A DNA stretch of 64,000 nucleotides from Rhodoplanes sp963840055. Its GTDB lineage: Bacteria; Pseudomonadota; Alphaproteobacteria; Rhizobiales; Xanthobacteraceae. The position numbers and the translations under genes were made by a program. Shown here in pieces: positions 48,165 to 56,009 of the stretch (within the stretch, counting starts at the first letter, position 1; each line of letters opens with the position of its first letter). The stretch covers positions 154,139 to 218,138 of the forward strand of contig CAWIXM010000029.1 in assembly GCA_963840055.1 (NCBI GenBank), in the 5' to 3' direction. The notes under the pieces are model-generated. The model did no database searches. It was not told the DNA's origin and saw nothing but the letters and a program-made list of their open reading frames with translations.

Positions 48165-48767
48165 ATGAGCAAAGTGCTGGTTCTCTACTATTCGAGCTAT
48201 GGTCATATCGAGCGCATGGCGGAAGCGGTCGCCGAAGGCGCGCGACAGGCCGGCGCCGAAGCCGTCATCAGGCGCGTGCCGGAACTCGTGCCCGAGGAGG
48301 TGGCGCGCAAGTCGAATTTCAAACTCGATCAGAAAGCGCCGATCGCCACCGTCGCCGAGCTGCCCGACTACGACGCGATCATCATCGGCGTGCCGACGCG
48401 CTTCGGCAATATGGCGGCGCAGATGAAGAACTTTCTTGATCAGGCCGGCGGCCTATGGGCGCAGGGCAAGCTCATTGGCAAGGTGGCGAGCGTGTTCACA
48501 TCCTCCAACACGCAGCATGGCGGACAGGAGAGCACGATACTCACCACCCACGTCGTGCTGCTCCATCTCGGCATGATCATCGTGGGATTGCCCTACTCTT
48601 TCCCGGGTCAGATGGACATGGCCGACATCACCGGCGGCTCGCCTTACGGCGCCTCGACCATCGCCGGCGCGGACGGCTCCCGCCAGCCGAGCGATAACGA
48701 ACTCGCTGGCGCACGCTTCCAGGGGCGCCACGTCGCGGAGATCGCGAACAAGCTTCGTCGCGCTTAA
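48165..48767 (+). CDS. wrbA: NAD(P)H:quinone oxidoreductase, WrbA type
   Basis: Flavodoxin-like FMN enzyme reducing quinones by two electrons, guarding against redox cycling. The 200-residue protein has the FMN-phosphate loop VLYYSSYGHIERMAEAV, GVPTRFGNMAAQMKNFLDQ, ASVFTSSNTQHGGQESTI and GLPYSFPGQ, with the C-terminal SGxRQPS-like DGSRQPSDNEL. GGAGG (48152-48156) lies 8 bases upstream of the ATG at 48165. It is 60 bases after pirin and may share its transcript, in which case both could answer to the LysR regulator. Confidence 0.94.
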   Translation: MSKVLVLYYSSYGHIERMAEAVAEGARQAGAEAVIRRVPELVPEEVARKSNFKLDQKAPIATVAELPDYDAIIIGVPTRFGNMAAQMKNFLDQAGGLWAQGKLIGKVASVFTSSNTQHGGQESTILTTHVVLLHLGMIIVGLPYSFPGQMDMADITGGSPYGASTIAGADGSRQPSDNELAGARFQGRHVAEIANKLRRA

Positions 48768-49049
48768 CGCCCGCGTTTTTTCGCAGCATGGTTAATGATG
48801 GTGCCCGGCTTTTCTCACAATACGCCGAAAGCCCAGAGGAGCAGAAACACGGGGATTGAAATGCCAATCGGCCATAATAGGGCGAAACGCCTAGTTTGGC
48901 TTCCTTTCAGTGATGATTGGTCTCCCCGGCCAACGCAAGCGCGTGACCCAGCTCCGGGGTAAATTAGTGAACCCGACCGGAAGCGCTCTCTGAACCTTTC
49001 GTGAGCAGCGGCGTTATACCGGCGAGTTCATTTGACCTGGAGCATATCG

Positions 49050-49376
49050 ATGAATGCGGCGAACGGACCGGCAACAGCCGTGGACGATATTCGCAAGGAC
49101 TTGCAGACACTGCGTGAAGACGTGCTGCGTCTCGCCGGTCAGGTTTCGACGCTCGTCGGCGCGACGAGCGATCAAACGATCAGCGACGTCAAGCAGCGCA
49201 TCCGTCAGATGGGAGACACCGTTTCCGACCTCAGCGAACGCAGCCGGAACATCGCGACCGATATGATCGACGACGTCGGCGCATCGCTTGAGCAAAGCAT
49301 GCGTACGCGGCCGCTTGCGACCATTGCCATTGCGGTCGGGCTCGGGTTCATCGTCGGAGCGCTGTGGCGGCGCTAG
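49050..49376 (+). CDS. YqjD/ElaB-like (DUF883) membrane-anchored protein
   Basis: A 108-residue protein with a long helical, probably coiled-coil body (DDIRKDLQTLREDVLRLAGQV, VKQRIRQMGDTVSDLSERS) and one C-terminal membrane helix (ATIAIAVGLGFIVGALWRR). This is the layout of ElaB/YqjD proteins, which in E. coli are tail-anchored to the inner membrane and bind ribosomes in stationary phase. Sequence similarity is weak, so the call is by architecture. ATG at 49050 with GGAG nearby is preferred over 49032. It is followed by a holin-like gene, matching the yqjD-yqjE order in E. coli. Confidence 0.75.
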   Translation: MNAANGPATAVDDIRKDLQTLREDVLRLAGQVSTLVGATSDQTISDVKQRIRQMGDTVSDLSERSRNIATDMIDDVGASLEQSMRTRPLATIAIAVGLGFIVGALWRR

Positions 49377-49403
49377 CCAAACGCCGCAGGCCGGGGGCTA
49401 GCA

Positions 49404-49826
49404 GTGTTCGAAGGTATCATTTTGCGCTGGCGCATGCGCGTCGACGCGCTGGTCAAGTGCGGCATTTGGGGTGCGATCGCCATCGTCGCGCTGCTCGGCG
49501 CGCTACTGTTTTTCGGCGCGGCGGTTTTTGTTTTCGCGCAAGCCGAATATGGGACGCTGCCGACTCTTCTCGGCTTCGGCGGTTTATTCCTCGCCGTGGC
49601 GTTAATTGCGGTCATCGCCCTCGTCATCGTGCGCGCGGCTGCTGCGCGGCGGCAGGCCCAGATCGCGGCAACCGCTAGCCCTGCCGCTGCATTGCTCGAC
49701 CCGAGCCTGCTCGCGGCCGGGCTCAATTTCGGAAAAAACTTGGGGGGACGGCGCACGATTGCGATCGGCTTGGTCGGCGCGTTTATTGTCGGCCTGTGGC
49801 TGAGCCGGAATATCGATAAGAAATGA
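49404..49826 (+). CDS. Phage-holin-like / YqjE-like membrane protein
   Basis: A 140-residue protein with two strongly hydrophobic helices (GIWGAIAIVALLGALLFFGAA, FGGLFLAVALIAVIALVIV) and a third near the end (IAIGLVGAFIVGLWLSR). This fits the small holin-like superfamily to which YqjE belongs; actual lysis activity is not implied. The start is a GTG at 49404, just after GGGGG; the frame gives MFEGIILRWRMRVDALVK. It is 27 bases after the YqjD-like gene and probably co-transcribed. Its C-terminal hydrophobic segment resembles the tail of its neighbour, so the two may share a membrane-association mode. Confidence 0.7.
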   Translation: MFEGIILRWRMRVDALVKCGIWGAIAIVALLGALLFFGAAVFVFAQAEYGTLPTLLGFGGLFLAVALIAVIALVIVRAAAARRQAQIAATASPAAALLDPSLLAAGLNFGKNLGGRRTIAIGLVGAFIVGLWLSRNIDKK

Positions 49827-49920
49827 CGATTGGCAGGCCAACTTTTCTGACCCTCTGCTAAGCCCTCGGATTGCTCGTCGATCACACCGAGGACCGCAGT
49901 TAGCTCGCCGGCCCGCACCT

Positions 49921-50145
49921 TCATCGCTTGCGGATGCGGAAGACGAGCAGCTGCCCCTCGCGCAGCGCGCTCTCCAACGTATCCCCGGTTTCATTCACGA
50001 GGTGGGGAATGTCGATCTCGGCGAGCGGATCGGTGCATTCGACCGTGAGAAGATCATTCGGCGCGAGGCGCGTAAGCGTCTTGCGCGTCTTGAGCGCCGG
50101 AAGCGGGCATTTCAGCCCACGCAGGTCGAGCCGCGTCTCCGCCAT
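49921..50145 (-). CDS. TusA/SirA-like sulphur carrier
   Basis: A 74-residue protein of the TusA family, with the sulphur-carrying Cys13 in GLKCPLPALKTRK and the downstream DLLTVECTDPLAEIDIPH. TusA proteins pass persulphide sulphur for tRNA thiolation and, in E. coli, influence molybdenum cofactor synthesis. That fits its position beside the divergent mobB-moeA genes. ATG at 50145 gives MAETRLDLRG; the frame extends upstream without support. It is 108 bases from the mobB ATG on the other strand, so they share a control region. Confidence 0.9.
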   Translation of the reverse strand: MAETRLDLRGLKCPLPALKTRKTLTRLAPNDLLTVECTDPLAEIDIPHLVNETGDTLESALREGQLLVFRIRKR

Positions 50146-50252
50146 TCCGTCCTTTTCGCCGCAGGCGACCGCAACGGTCAAGCCTCGCACGCTTGACCGT
50201 TTGCACCGGTTGGGCCCACATAAGCAAAATCGTGCGAACAGGCTCAAAAGAC

Positions 50253-50798
50253 ATGCGCGTGATCGGGCTTGCCGGCTGGAGCGGCGCCGGCAAGACAACG
50301 CTTCTTACCCGAATCATCCCGCGCCTCGTCGGCCGCGGGCTCACCGTATCGACCGTGAAGCATGCTCATCACGGCTTCGACGTCGACCATCCGGGCAAGG
50401 ACTCTTACGCGCACCGGGTCGCCGGAGCGACGGAGGTGCTGGTCTCCTCGGCCGTGCGGTTTGCGCTGATGCACGAACTGCGCGGCGCGCCGGAGTCGGA
50501 ACTGGCGCAACTGCTGGGCAAGCTCGCGCCGGTTGATCTCGTCCTCGTCGAGGGATTCAAGCGCGAGCCGCATCCCAAGCTCGAAGTCTATCGCGCGGTG
50601 GTCGGCAAGCCCTGCCTTTATATCGACGATCCCGACATCGTCGCGATCGCCTCCGATCGCCCGATGCCGGAAGCGCCGATCCGCTCGGTGCTGCTCGAGG
50701 ACATGCACACGATTGTCGATATTCTGCTCGAAAGCGCGATCCCGGTCGAGGAAGCGATCGCGCGCGGACGGAGCGAGCATGGCGCAGCTGAGCGATGA
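50253..50798 (+). CDS. mobB: Molybdopterin-guanine dinucleotide biosynthesis adaptor MobB
   Basis: GTP-binding helper in making the guanine dinucleotide form of the molybdenum cofactor. The 181-residue protein has the P-loop GWSGAGKTTLLTRI, TVSTVKHAHHGFDVDHPGKDSY and DLVLVEGFKREPHPKLEVYR, with the nearly invariant EGFK. Start at ATG 50253 (MRVIGLAG). The stop (50796-50798) overlaps the start of moeA at 50779, so the two are translated from one message. MobA, its usual partner, is not in the window. Confidence 0.94.
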   Translation: MRVIGLAGWSGAGKTTLLTRIIPRLVGRGLTVSTVKHAHHGFDVDHPGKDSYAHRVAGATEVLVSSAVRFALMHELRGAPESELAQLLGKLAPVDLVLVEGFKREPHPKLEVYRAVVGKPCLYIDDPDIVAIASDRPMPEAPIRSVLLEDMHTIVDILLESAIPVEEAIARGRSEHGAAER

Positions 50799-52053
50799 CT
50801 GCTTCGCTTTTTCCGGCCCGCTGATGCCGATCGCGGAGATGGAACGGCTGATCCTTGAACGCGTCCAACCGGTGGCCGAGATCGAACGTGTGGGCTTGCG
50901 GGAGGCGGCGGGCCGCGTGATTGCAAGCGATCTCGCCGCTGCGATCGACCTGCCGCCGTTCGACAACTCGGCTGTTGACGGCTATGCGCTGCGCCATGCC
51001 GATCTCGATGAGCGCACGGAAACGCGTCTTGCGGTCGTCGACCGGATCGCCGCCGGCCAGGACGCAGCGCGCGGCATCGTTGCCGGCGAGGCGATCCGCA
51101 TCTTCACGGGCGCGCCGATGCCGCCGAGCGCCGACACCGTCGTCATGCAAGAGGACGTGCGCCTCGATGGCGACCGCGTCGTCGTACCGACCGGACTTAG
51201 CCGCGGCGCCAATACACGCCTCGCCGGCGAAGATATTCGCGCCGGCGCGGTCATGCTTCCGGCGGGACAACGCCTGTCTCCGCAGGACGTGGCCCTCGCG
51301 GCGGCCCAGGGCATGACCGAATTGCCGGTGCGCCGACGCGTGGCGGTCGCGCTGTTTTCAACCGGCGACGAGGTGATCGAACCCGGCCAAGTCCGGCCGC
51401 CCAGTGCGATCTACGACGCCAATCGCTTTCTGCTGCTCGCGCTCCTGGAGAAGCTCGGCGCGCGGGTGACCGATCTCGGCATTCTGCGCGATGATCCCGA
51501 CACGCTCGCCGCTGCGCTCGCCGCCGCCGCCGACGGCCACGATCTGGTGCTTACCTCAGGCGGGGTATCGACCGGGGAAGCTGACCACATGCGCGCGGCC
51601 GTCGAGCGCGCCGGACGATTGGTGTTCTGGCGGATCGCCATCAAGCCGGGCCGTCCAGTGGCGATGGGCGTCCTGCCCGCCCGAGGTCCGATCGGCCAAG
51701 CCGCCTTCGTCGGCCTGCCCGGCAATCCGGCGGCCGTGTTCGTGACTTTCGTCCGGGTCGTGCGGCCGTTGCTGTTGCGCCTCGCCGGGGCGACGCTGCG
51801 CCCGTTGGTGGCGCTGCCGGTGCGCGCCGCCTTCGCCTACCGCAAGAAGAAGGGGCGGCGCGAATATGTTCGCGCATCGCTTCGCCACGGCAGCGACGGC
51901 ACCATCGAGGCGGTGAAATTCTCGCAGGACGGCGCCGGCGTCATCACGTCGCTGACGCAGACCGACGGCTTGGTGGAGCTCCCCGAGGACACGACTTCGG
52001 TCGCGCCAGGCGCGACGGTCGGGTTCCTCTCCTATGCCGACATGACCGAGTAG
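50779..52053 (+). CDS. moeA: Molybdopterin molybdenumtransferase
   Basis: Inserts molybdenum into adenylated molybdopterin. The 424-residue protein has LPPFDNSAVDGYALRHAD, a MoeA signature, IFTGAPMPPSADTVVMQED, the molybdopterin-binding domain with FSTGDEVIEPGQ and DLVLTSGGVSTGEADHM, KPGRPVAMGVL and GLPGNPAAVFVTF. It is complete. The ATG at 50779 starts inside the end of mobB, at an RBS-like GGACGGAGCG; the longer frame back to 50533 is a shadow of mobB. Together with mobB this implies that molybdoenzymes are used, none of which is in the window. Confidence 0.95.
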   Translation: MAQLSDDCFAFSGPLMPIAEMERLILERVQPVAEIERVGLREAAGRVIASDLAAAIDLPPFDNSAVDGYALRHADLDERTETRLAVVDRIAAGQDAARGIVAGEAIRIFTGAPMPPSADTVVMQEDVRLDGDRVVVPTGLSRGANTRLAGEDIRAGAVMLPAGQRLSPQDVALAAAQGMTELPVRRRVAVALFSTGDEVIEPGQVRPPSAIYDANRFLLLALLEKLGARVTDLGILRDDPDTLAAALAAAADGHDLVLTSGGVSTGEADHMRAAVERAGRLVFWRIAIKPGRPVAMGVLPARGPIGQAAFVGLPGNPAAVFVTFVRVVRPLLLRLAGATLRPLVALPVRAAFAYRKKKGRREYVRASLRHGSDGTIEAVKFSQDGAGVITSLTQTDGLVELPEDTTSVAPGATVGFLSYADMTE

Positions 52054-52124
52054 CGACGGCTGACCGCCTGCGTCAGTTGCCGCCCACCAAAATTGGTTCC
52101 GACCGAAAGGCCCCTGCCTTGCGC

Positions 52125-53102
52125 TTATTCGCTGCCCTCGCTGCGAGCGGCCGTTGGCCGGTCGCGCGGCTCACCGCCTGCCGGCTCCATCAGTCGGGCT
52201 GCGATCTGCTCGGCATAAAAGGCGTGGCCCGGCACGTCGAGATGAAGCTGGTCGTAATAGAAATTCGGAGTCACCGCCTTGGAGACCGGTCCGTAAAGGT
52301 CGAGCCAATCGAACCCGGAGCGGGCAAGTATGGATCTGACATGTTTCGTCAATGCGCTGTCCCGGCCGCCCAGTTCGTCCTTTTCCGGCGACAGGACAAT
52401 CAGAACCTTCCGGCCCGGTCGCTGCGTCTCGCGAATCGCCGAAAACAGGTTCTCCAGGCTGCGTTCGGCGACTCGCAAATCGTCTTCGGATCGGTAGGTT
52501 TGCGGTCGCAGCGTCTTGTAGAGCACCCAGGTCAAGAACGTCGTCGCCTCCCAGAGCGCCCGGAACGGAGGCGGCGGGCGCTGCATGAAGAAATAGCGGC
52601 CCTCCGCATCGACCCGCCCGCGCACGGTATCCTGCGCGATCAACGTCACGACGAGCACGGATTCGTCATCGACGTTCTTGTAGCGGATGCGCTCCGCCAT
52701 ATTGTCGGTTCCATACTGATTGGCGCCGGCATTGCCGCAGACATAGCGTTTGCCGGTCGCCGCCGCCAACCGCTGGCATACGCCATCCGAGAAGAGCTCA
52801 CGGTCATCGATATAGGTGCCGCCCCAGGTGACGCTGTCGCCAATGAACAGAAGCTTGGCGTCGGCCGGATCGGCCCAGTCGGTCGTGCTGCGCAATCCTT
52901 TGCTGTCGATCGTGACTCTGGCGCCGCGTCGGCGCAATTGCTGCTGATTGGGCTGCGGCGCAAAGCGATAGGAGGCGTTGGCGTAGAACAGGATGGGGTT
53001 TCCGAGTCCGATGCTCCGGAGATAAAGCTCGGCGAGCACGACCGGCGTGGCTATCAGCAGTCCGGCGATGGCCCAGAACGCGACCTTTTTGAGCTTGGGC
53101 AT
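52125..53102 (-). CDS. Exported SGNH/GDSL hydrolase-like protein
   Basis: A 325-residue protein with an N-terminal membrane anchor or signal (KKVAFWAIAGLLIATPVVLAE). The SGNH blocks are visible: GDSVTWGGTYID (nucleophile Ser), GNAGANQYGTDN, and the last block YDQLHLDVPGHAFYA with Asp and His. A G-x-N-D block III is replaced by VTLIAQDTVRG, so the fold is of the divergent type. Possible substrates are acetyl groups on polysaccharide or peptidoglycan; not decided. The start at ATG 53102 is preferred to 53117. It overlaps nothing important; mmcB ends 12 bases upstream on the same strand. Confidence 0.82.
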   Translation of the reverse strand: MPKLKKVAFWAIAGLLIATPVVLAELYLRSIGLGNPILFYANASYRFAPQPNQQQLRRRGARVTIDSKGLRSTTDWADPADAKLLFIGDSVTWGGTYIDDRELFSDGVCQRLAAATGKRYVCGNAGANQYGTDNMAERIRYKNVDDESVLVVTLIAQDTVRGRVDAEGRYFFMQRPPPPFRALWEATTFLTWVLYKTLRPQTYRSEDDLRVAERSLENLFSAIRETQRPGRKVLIVLSPEKDELGGRDSALTKHVRSILARSGFDWLDLYGPVSKAVTPNFYYDQLHLDVPGHAFYAEQIAARLMEPAGGEPRDRPTAARSEGSE

Positions 53103-53113
53103 GCGTGAGCTTC

Positions 53114-53593
53114 TCAAATCAGCGCTTCGTAGGGTCCCGCCGGATCGGCGAGGGTCTGCAGCCGGAGCGCCGCAGCGCGGGCGAAAGATAGCAGCATGCT
53201 GCGGCGGGTCGCAGGATGCAGCCGATGCTCGGGGGCCTCACGCACCAGCGCGGCGCCAAAGCCATCGGCCAGGATGAGCCCGGCGTCGTCAGGAAAGATT
53301 GCGACGGGCACGTGGGGAGTGGTCGCAAAGAATAGCCGATCGCAGTGCATACGATAGTCCGGCCATTTCTGGTCGGTCCGGAAATCCTCGACCGACGACT
53401 TGATCTCAACGATCCAGACCTCGCCGTCGCCGCTGAGAGCGACGAGGTCGGCGCGCCGTCCCGAGGCGAGCGGCAGCTCGCTCACGCAGGCAAGGCCGAG
53501 CGATAGCAAAAGCCGCTGTGCGCCGCGCGAGATGGCGAGTGCGGTTGCGGATTGCCGCCCATCGCGGGGCGTTGCTGGGGCAGTCATCAGCAT
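53114..53593 (-). CDS. mmcB: MmcB family DNA repair protein
   Basis: A 159-residue member of the MmcB family, nuclease-like proteins of alphaproteobacteria whose loss raises sensitivity to mitomycin C. The catalytic-type core of the PD-(D/E)XK fold is seen as RRADLVALSGDGEVWIVEIKSS (Asp, then Glu-x-Lys) and KWPDYRMHCDRLFFATTP. The GTG or ATG choice at 53593 gives MLMTAPATP; ATG 53587 is also possible. It is directly upstream of the SGNH gene on the minus strand; the ends overlap slightly if the longer SGNH start is used. Confidence 0.88.
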   Translation of the reverse strand: MLMTAPATPRDGRQSATALAISRGAQRLLLSLGLACVSELPLASGRRADLVALSGDGEVWIVEIKSSVEDFRTDQKWPDYRMHCDRLFFATTPHVPVAIFPDDAGLILADGFGAALVREAPEHRLHPATRRSMLLSFARAAALRLQTLADPAGPYEALI

Positions 53594-53736
53594 CGGCGCA
53601 CAATGCCACGAGACCGGCGGAGAATAAACCGACGCGACGAGGCCCCCTCGCTCGCGTCTCTCGCCGACTCGCCGGGTGACATTGACGCCCGATTGCGCGC
53701 TAATTGCGTCGGCTGCAAACGATCAGGGAGACCGCG

Positions 53737-54135
53737 ATGACGCCGGATGAGCGCTACGAAAAAGGCATGGCAGTACGCCGCGAGGTGCTTGGCGACGCAT
53801 GGGTCGACCGCTCGCTCAAGAACCGCAACGCCTTCAATACCGAGTTCCAGGAGATGATCACGCGTATCGTCTGGGGCGAAATTTGGACGCGCCCCGGCCT
53901 CGATCGCAAGACACGGCGTTGCATGGTGCTCGCCAGCATGATTGCGCTCGGCCGCTGGGGGGAGTTCAAGCTGCACGTGCGCGCGGCGCTGAACGACGCC
54001 ATGACGCCGGCCGACATCAAGGAAATCATCCTCCAATCCGCGCTTTATTGCGGCGTACCGGCAGGCAATCACGCGATGGCCGAGGCGGAGCAGGTGCTGG
54101 TTGAGTTGGGGTTGATGAGCGGTCGCGAGCTATAG
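53737..54135 (+). CDS. Carboxymuconolactone decarboxylase family protein (PcaC-like)
   Basis: A 132-residue member of the carboxymuconolactone decarboxylase (AhpD-like) family. It begins MTPDERYEKGMAVRREVLGD, then WVDRSLKN, FNTEFQEMITRIVWGEIW, RPGLDRKTRRCMVLASMIALG and the C-terminal ILQSALYCGVPAGNHAM, with the usual active-site His. The AhpD redox pair CxxC is absent; only single cysteines are present, so it is nearer PcaC (gamma-carboxymuconolactone decarboxylase) than AhpD. Pathway partners such as pcaB or pcaD are not near, so its role is not fixed. Start ATG at 53737. Confidence 0.85.
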   Translation: MTPDERYEKGMAVRREVLGDAWVDRSLKNRNAFNTEFQEMITRIVWGEIWTRPGLDRKTRRCMVLASMIALGRWGEFKLHVRAALNDAMTPADIKEIILQSALYCGVPAGNHAMAEAEQVLVELGLMSGREL

Positions 54136-54360
54136 GCTGGCGTCCCGCTGCCTGCCTCTCGTTCCTCCACCGCGGCGCTTGCCAACACGCTCCCTGCGTA
54201 TGCGTTCTCAAGAGGCGTTCGCAACAAGCGCCTCGCTAAAACGCGTAAGGACTGCTCCTCAGGATCGAGCGCCCGTTGTGTAAAAAAACTTGAACCCCCG
54301 ATGACGTGCGGTTAACCGCGATCCTGAGGTTATCCCTTAGGTATATTGCCGGAATTGCCG

Positions 54361-54380
54361 ATCGGACGGCTGCGTCCGAT
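54361..54380 (+). repeat. Hairpin before the zinc-ribbon gene
   Basis: Perfect 8-base inverted repeat ATCGGACG-GCTG-CGTCCGAT at 54361-54380, 36 bases before the small zinc-ribbon ATG. No T-run follows, so it is not a typical terminator. May lie in the 5' leader of that gene or mark an operator. The rest of 54136-54416 shows no gene. Confidence 0.55.
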
Positions 54381-54416
54381 TGTAGCCCAACAAAAGGATA
54401 CCCGACGTAGGCCGAC

Positions 54417-54587
54417 ATGGAATCGTCGGACGATACTGCACCACACGGACCGTCTTGCGCCCATTGCGGCGCAATGATGCAGTTCGTGCGCCGTCTCCCC
54501 AAACTCGGCGCCAATCCGGAACTCGTTTCCTACCAGTGTGAGGAATGCGGGCACGTGGTGACGCGGCCTGAGGACGATGAGCCGTGA
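54417..54587 (+). CDS. Small zinc-ribbon protein, 56 residues, function unknown
   Basis: Encodes MESSDDTAPHGPSCAHCG, then a 24-residue spacer, then CEECGHVVTRPEDDEP. Two CxxC pairs (CAHC and CEEC) about 27 residues apart form a zinc-ribbon pattern. The reading frame is complete from an ATG at 54417 to a TGA at 54585-54587 and has typical third-position GC use. No ribosome-binding site of full strength was seen (CCCGACGTAGG upstream is weak). Such small proteins are widespread in rhizobia without known function. It may bind nucleic acid or a protein partner. The upstream hairpin at 54361 may belong to its leader. Confidence 0.72.
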   Translation: MESSDDTAPHGPSCAHCGAMMQFVRRLPKLGANPELVSYQCEECGHVVTRPEDDEP

Positions 54588-54786
54588 GTTCACTCGCCAC
54601 GCATCAAGCATCCCGCCTAGCGGGGCGCGGCGGGCCGCGGCTGGGCCCTGCAACGCCCGATGGAAGCGCCAGACAAGCGATGATCGATTGACGATTGGCG
54701 GCAGCCGCAAGCTTCTGTATCAGAAGCGGGATCCGGCTCCTTTCCGCCTCGTTCCCTTACGCTTAGCCAAGGTCGCGCAGCCATCC

Positions 54787-55989
54787 ATGAACACCATGCC
54801 TCTTGCCGGGGTTCGCGTTCTCGAACTCGCCCGCGTGCTGGCCGGTCCGTGGGCCGGCCAATTGCTCGCCGATCTCGGCGCGGAGGTGATCAAGGTCGAG
54901 CGCCCGGGCTCGGGAGACGATACGCGCGCTTGGGGGCCACCCTTCGTTCAAGGACGTAACGGCGAGACGCTCGATTCCGCCTATTACCACGCGACCAATC
55001 GCGGCAAGCGCTCCGTCGTCGCCGATTTCGAGACTCAGGCGGGCCAGGATCTCGTGCGTGCGCTCGCGCGCGAAGCCGACGTGGTGATCGAGAATTTCAA
55101 GTTGGGTGGCCTCAAACCTTTCGGGCTCGATTACGAGAGCCTTCAGGCGATCAACCCGCGCCTAATCTATTGCTCGATTACCGGCTTCGGCCAAACCGGG
55201 CCATATGCGCCGCGCCCCGGATACGATTTCCTCATCCAAGCGATGGGCGGAATCATGCACATCACCGGCGAGCCGGAGCGCGAACCGATGAAGATCGGGG
55301 TCGCCTTCGCCGACGTCTTTACCGGGCTGTATGCGGCGATCGCCATCGAAGCGGCGTTGATCGAGCGGTCGCGCAGCGGACTGGGCCAGTACATCGACAT
55401 GTCACTGCTGGACGTGATGGTCGGCGTGCTCGCCAATCAAGCGCTTAACTATCTCGTGTCGGGCGTCTCGCCCAAGCGCATGGGCAATTCGCATCCCAAC
55501 ATCGTCCCTTATCAGGTCTTCCCGGCCGCCGATGGTCATGTAGTGATTGCAGTGGGCAACGACGCGCAGTTTCTGCGCCTGTGCGAGGTCCTGGTCTTGC
55601 CGGAGCTTGCTGCGGACCCGCGCTACCAGTCGAATGGCGGACGCGTCGCCGCACGGGCGGAGCTCGTCGCAAGCATCGCCGCGCGAACCATCCGCATGAC
55701 GCGGGCCGAGCTTCTCTCGGCGCTGGAAAGAACCGGAGTGCCGACCGGGCCGATCCACGACATCGCCGAAGTCTTTGCCGACCCACAGGTGATTGCCCGC
55801 GCAATGCGCCTCGAACTACCGGCGCCCGATGCGGCGGCCGGCACCGTCCCGGGCGTTCGCACCCCGATCCTGTTTTCGCGCACGCCGCTGAGTTACGAGC
55901 AAGCTTCGCCGCACCTCGGCGCGGACACCGAGGCGCTTCTCGCCGACCTTGCCGAGGGCAAGCCGCTGTTTCGCAGCTCACGCGAATAG
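54787..55989 (+). CDS. CaiB/BaiF CoA-transferase family protein
   Basis: A 400-residue class III CoA-transferase, moving CoA between carboxylic acids. Family features are LAGVRVLELARVLAGPWAGQLLADLGAEVIKVE, GDDTRAWGPPF, a catalytic Asp in the region AVGNDAQFLRLCEVL to DIAEVF, and NRGKRSVVADFETQAGQ. The substrate cannot be told. The ATG at 54787 (MNTMPLAGVRV) is preferred to a start at 54577 that would overlap the zinc-ribbon gene. It is 20 bases from the end of the hybrid kinase on the other strand, so the two are convergent. Confidence 0.92.
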   Translation: MNTMPLAGVRVLELARVLAGPWAGQLLADLGAEVIKVERPGSGDDTRAWGPPFVQGRNGETLDSAYYHATNRGKRSVVADFETQAGQDLVRALAREADVVIENFKLGGLKPFGLDYESLQAINPRLIYCSITGFGQTGPYAPRPGYDFLIQAMGGIMHITGEPEREPMKIGVAFADVFTGLYAAIAIEAALIERSRSGLGQYIDMSLLDVMVGVLANQALNYLVSGVSPKRMGNSHPNIVPYQVFPAADGHVVIAVGNDAQFLRLCEVLVLPELAADPRYQSNGGRVAARAELVASIAARTIRMTRAELLSALERTGVPTGPIHDIAEVFADPQVIARAMRLELPAPDAAAGTVPGVRTPILFSRTPLSYEQASPHLGADTEALLADLAEGKPLFRSSRE

Positions 55990-56009
55990 GCGGGGTTTCC
56001 CGCCGCTGC

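Noticed and set aside
48830..48915. A hydrophobic minus-strand peptide (PIGISIPVFLLLWAFGVL followed by a stop)
   Set aside because: It looks like a membrane helix, but no in-frame ATG, GTG or TTG start with a ribosome-binding site could be found; only a CTG is near. Not reported as a gene.
54361..54380. Hairpin as a terminator for the carboxymuconolactone decarboxylase-like gene
   Set aside because: No T-run follows and it is more than 200 bases after that gene's stop.
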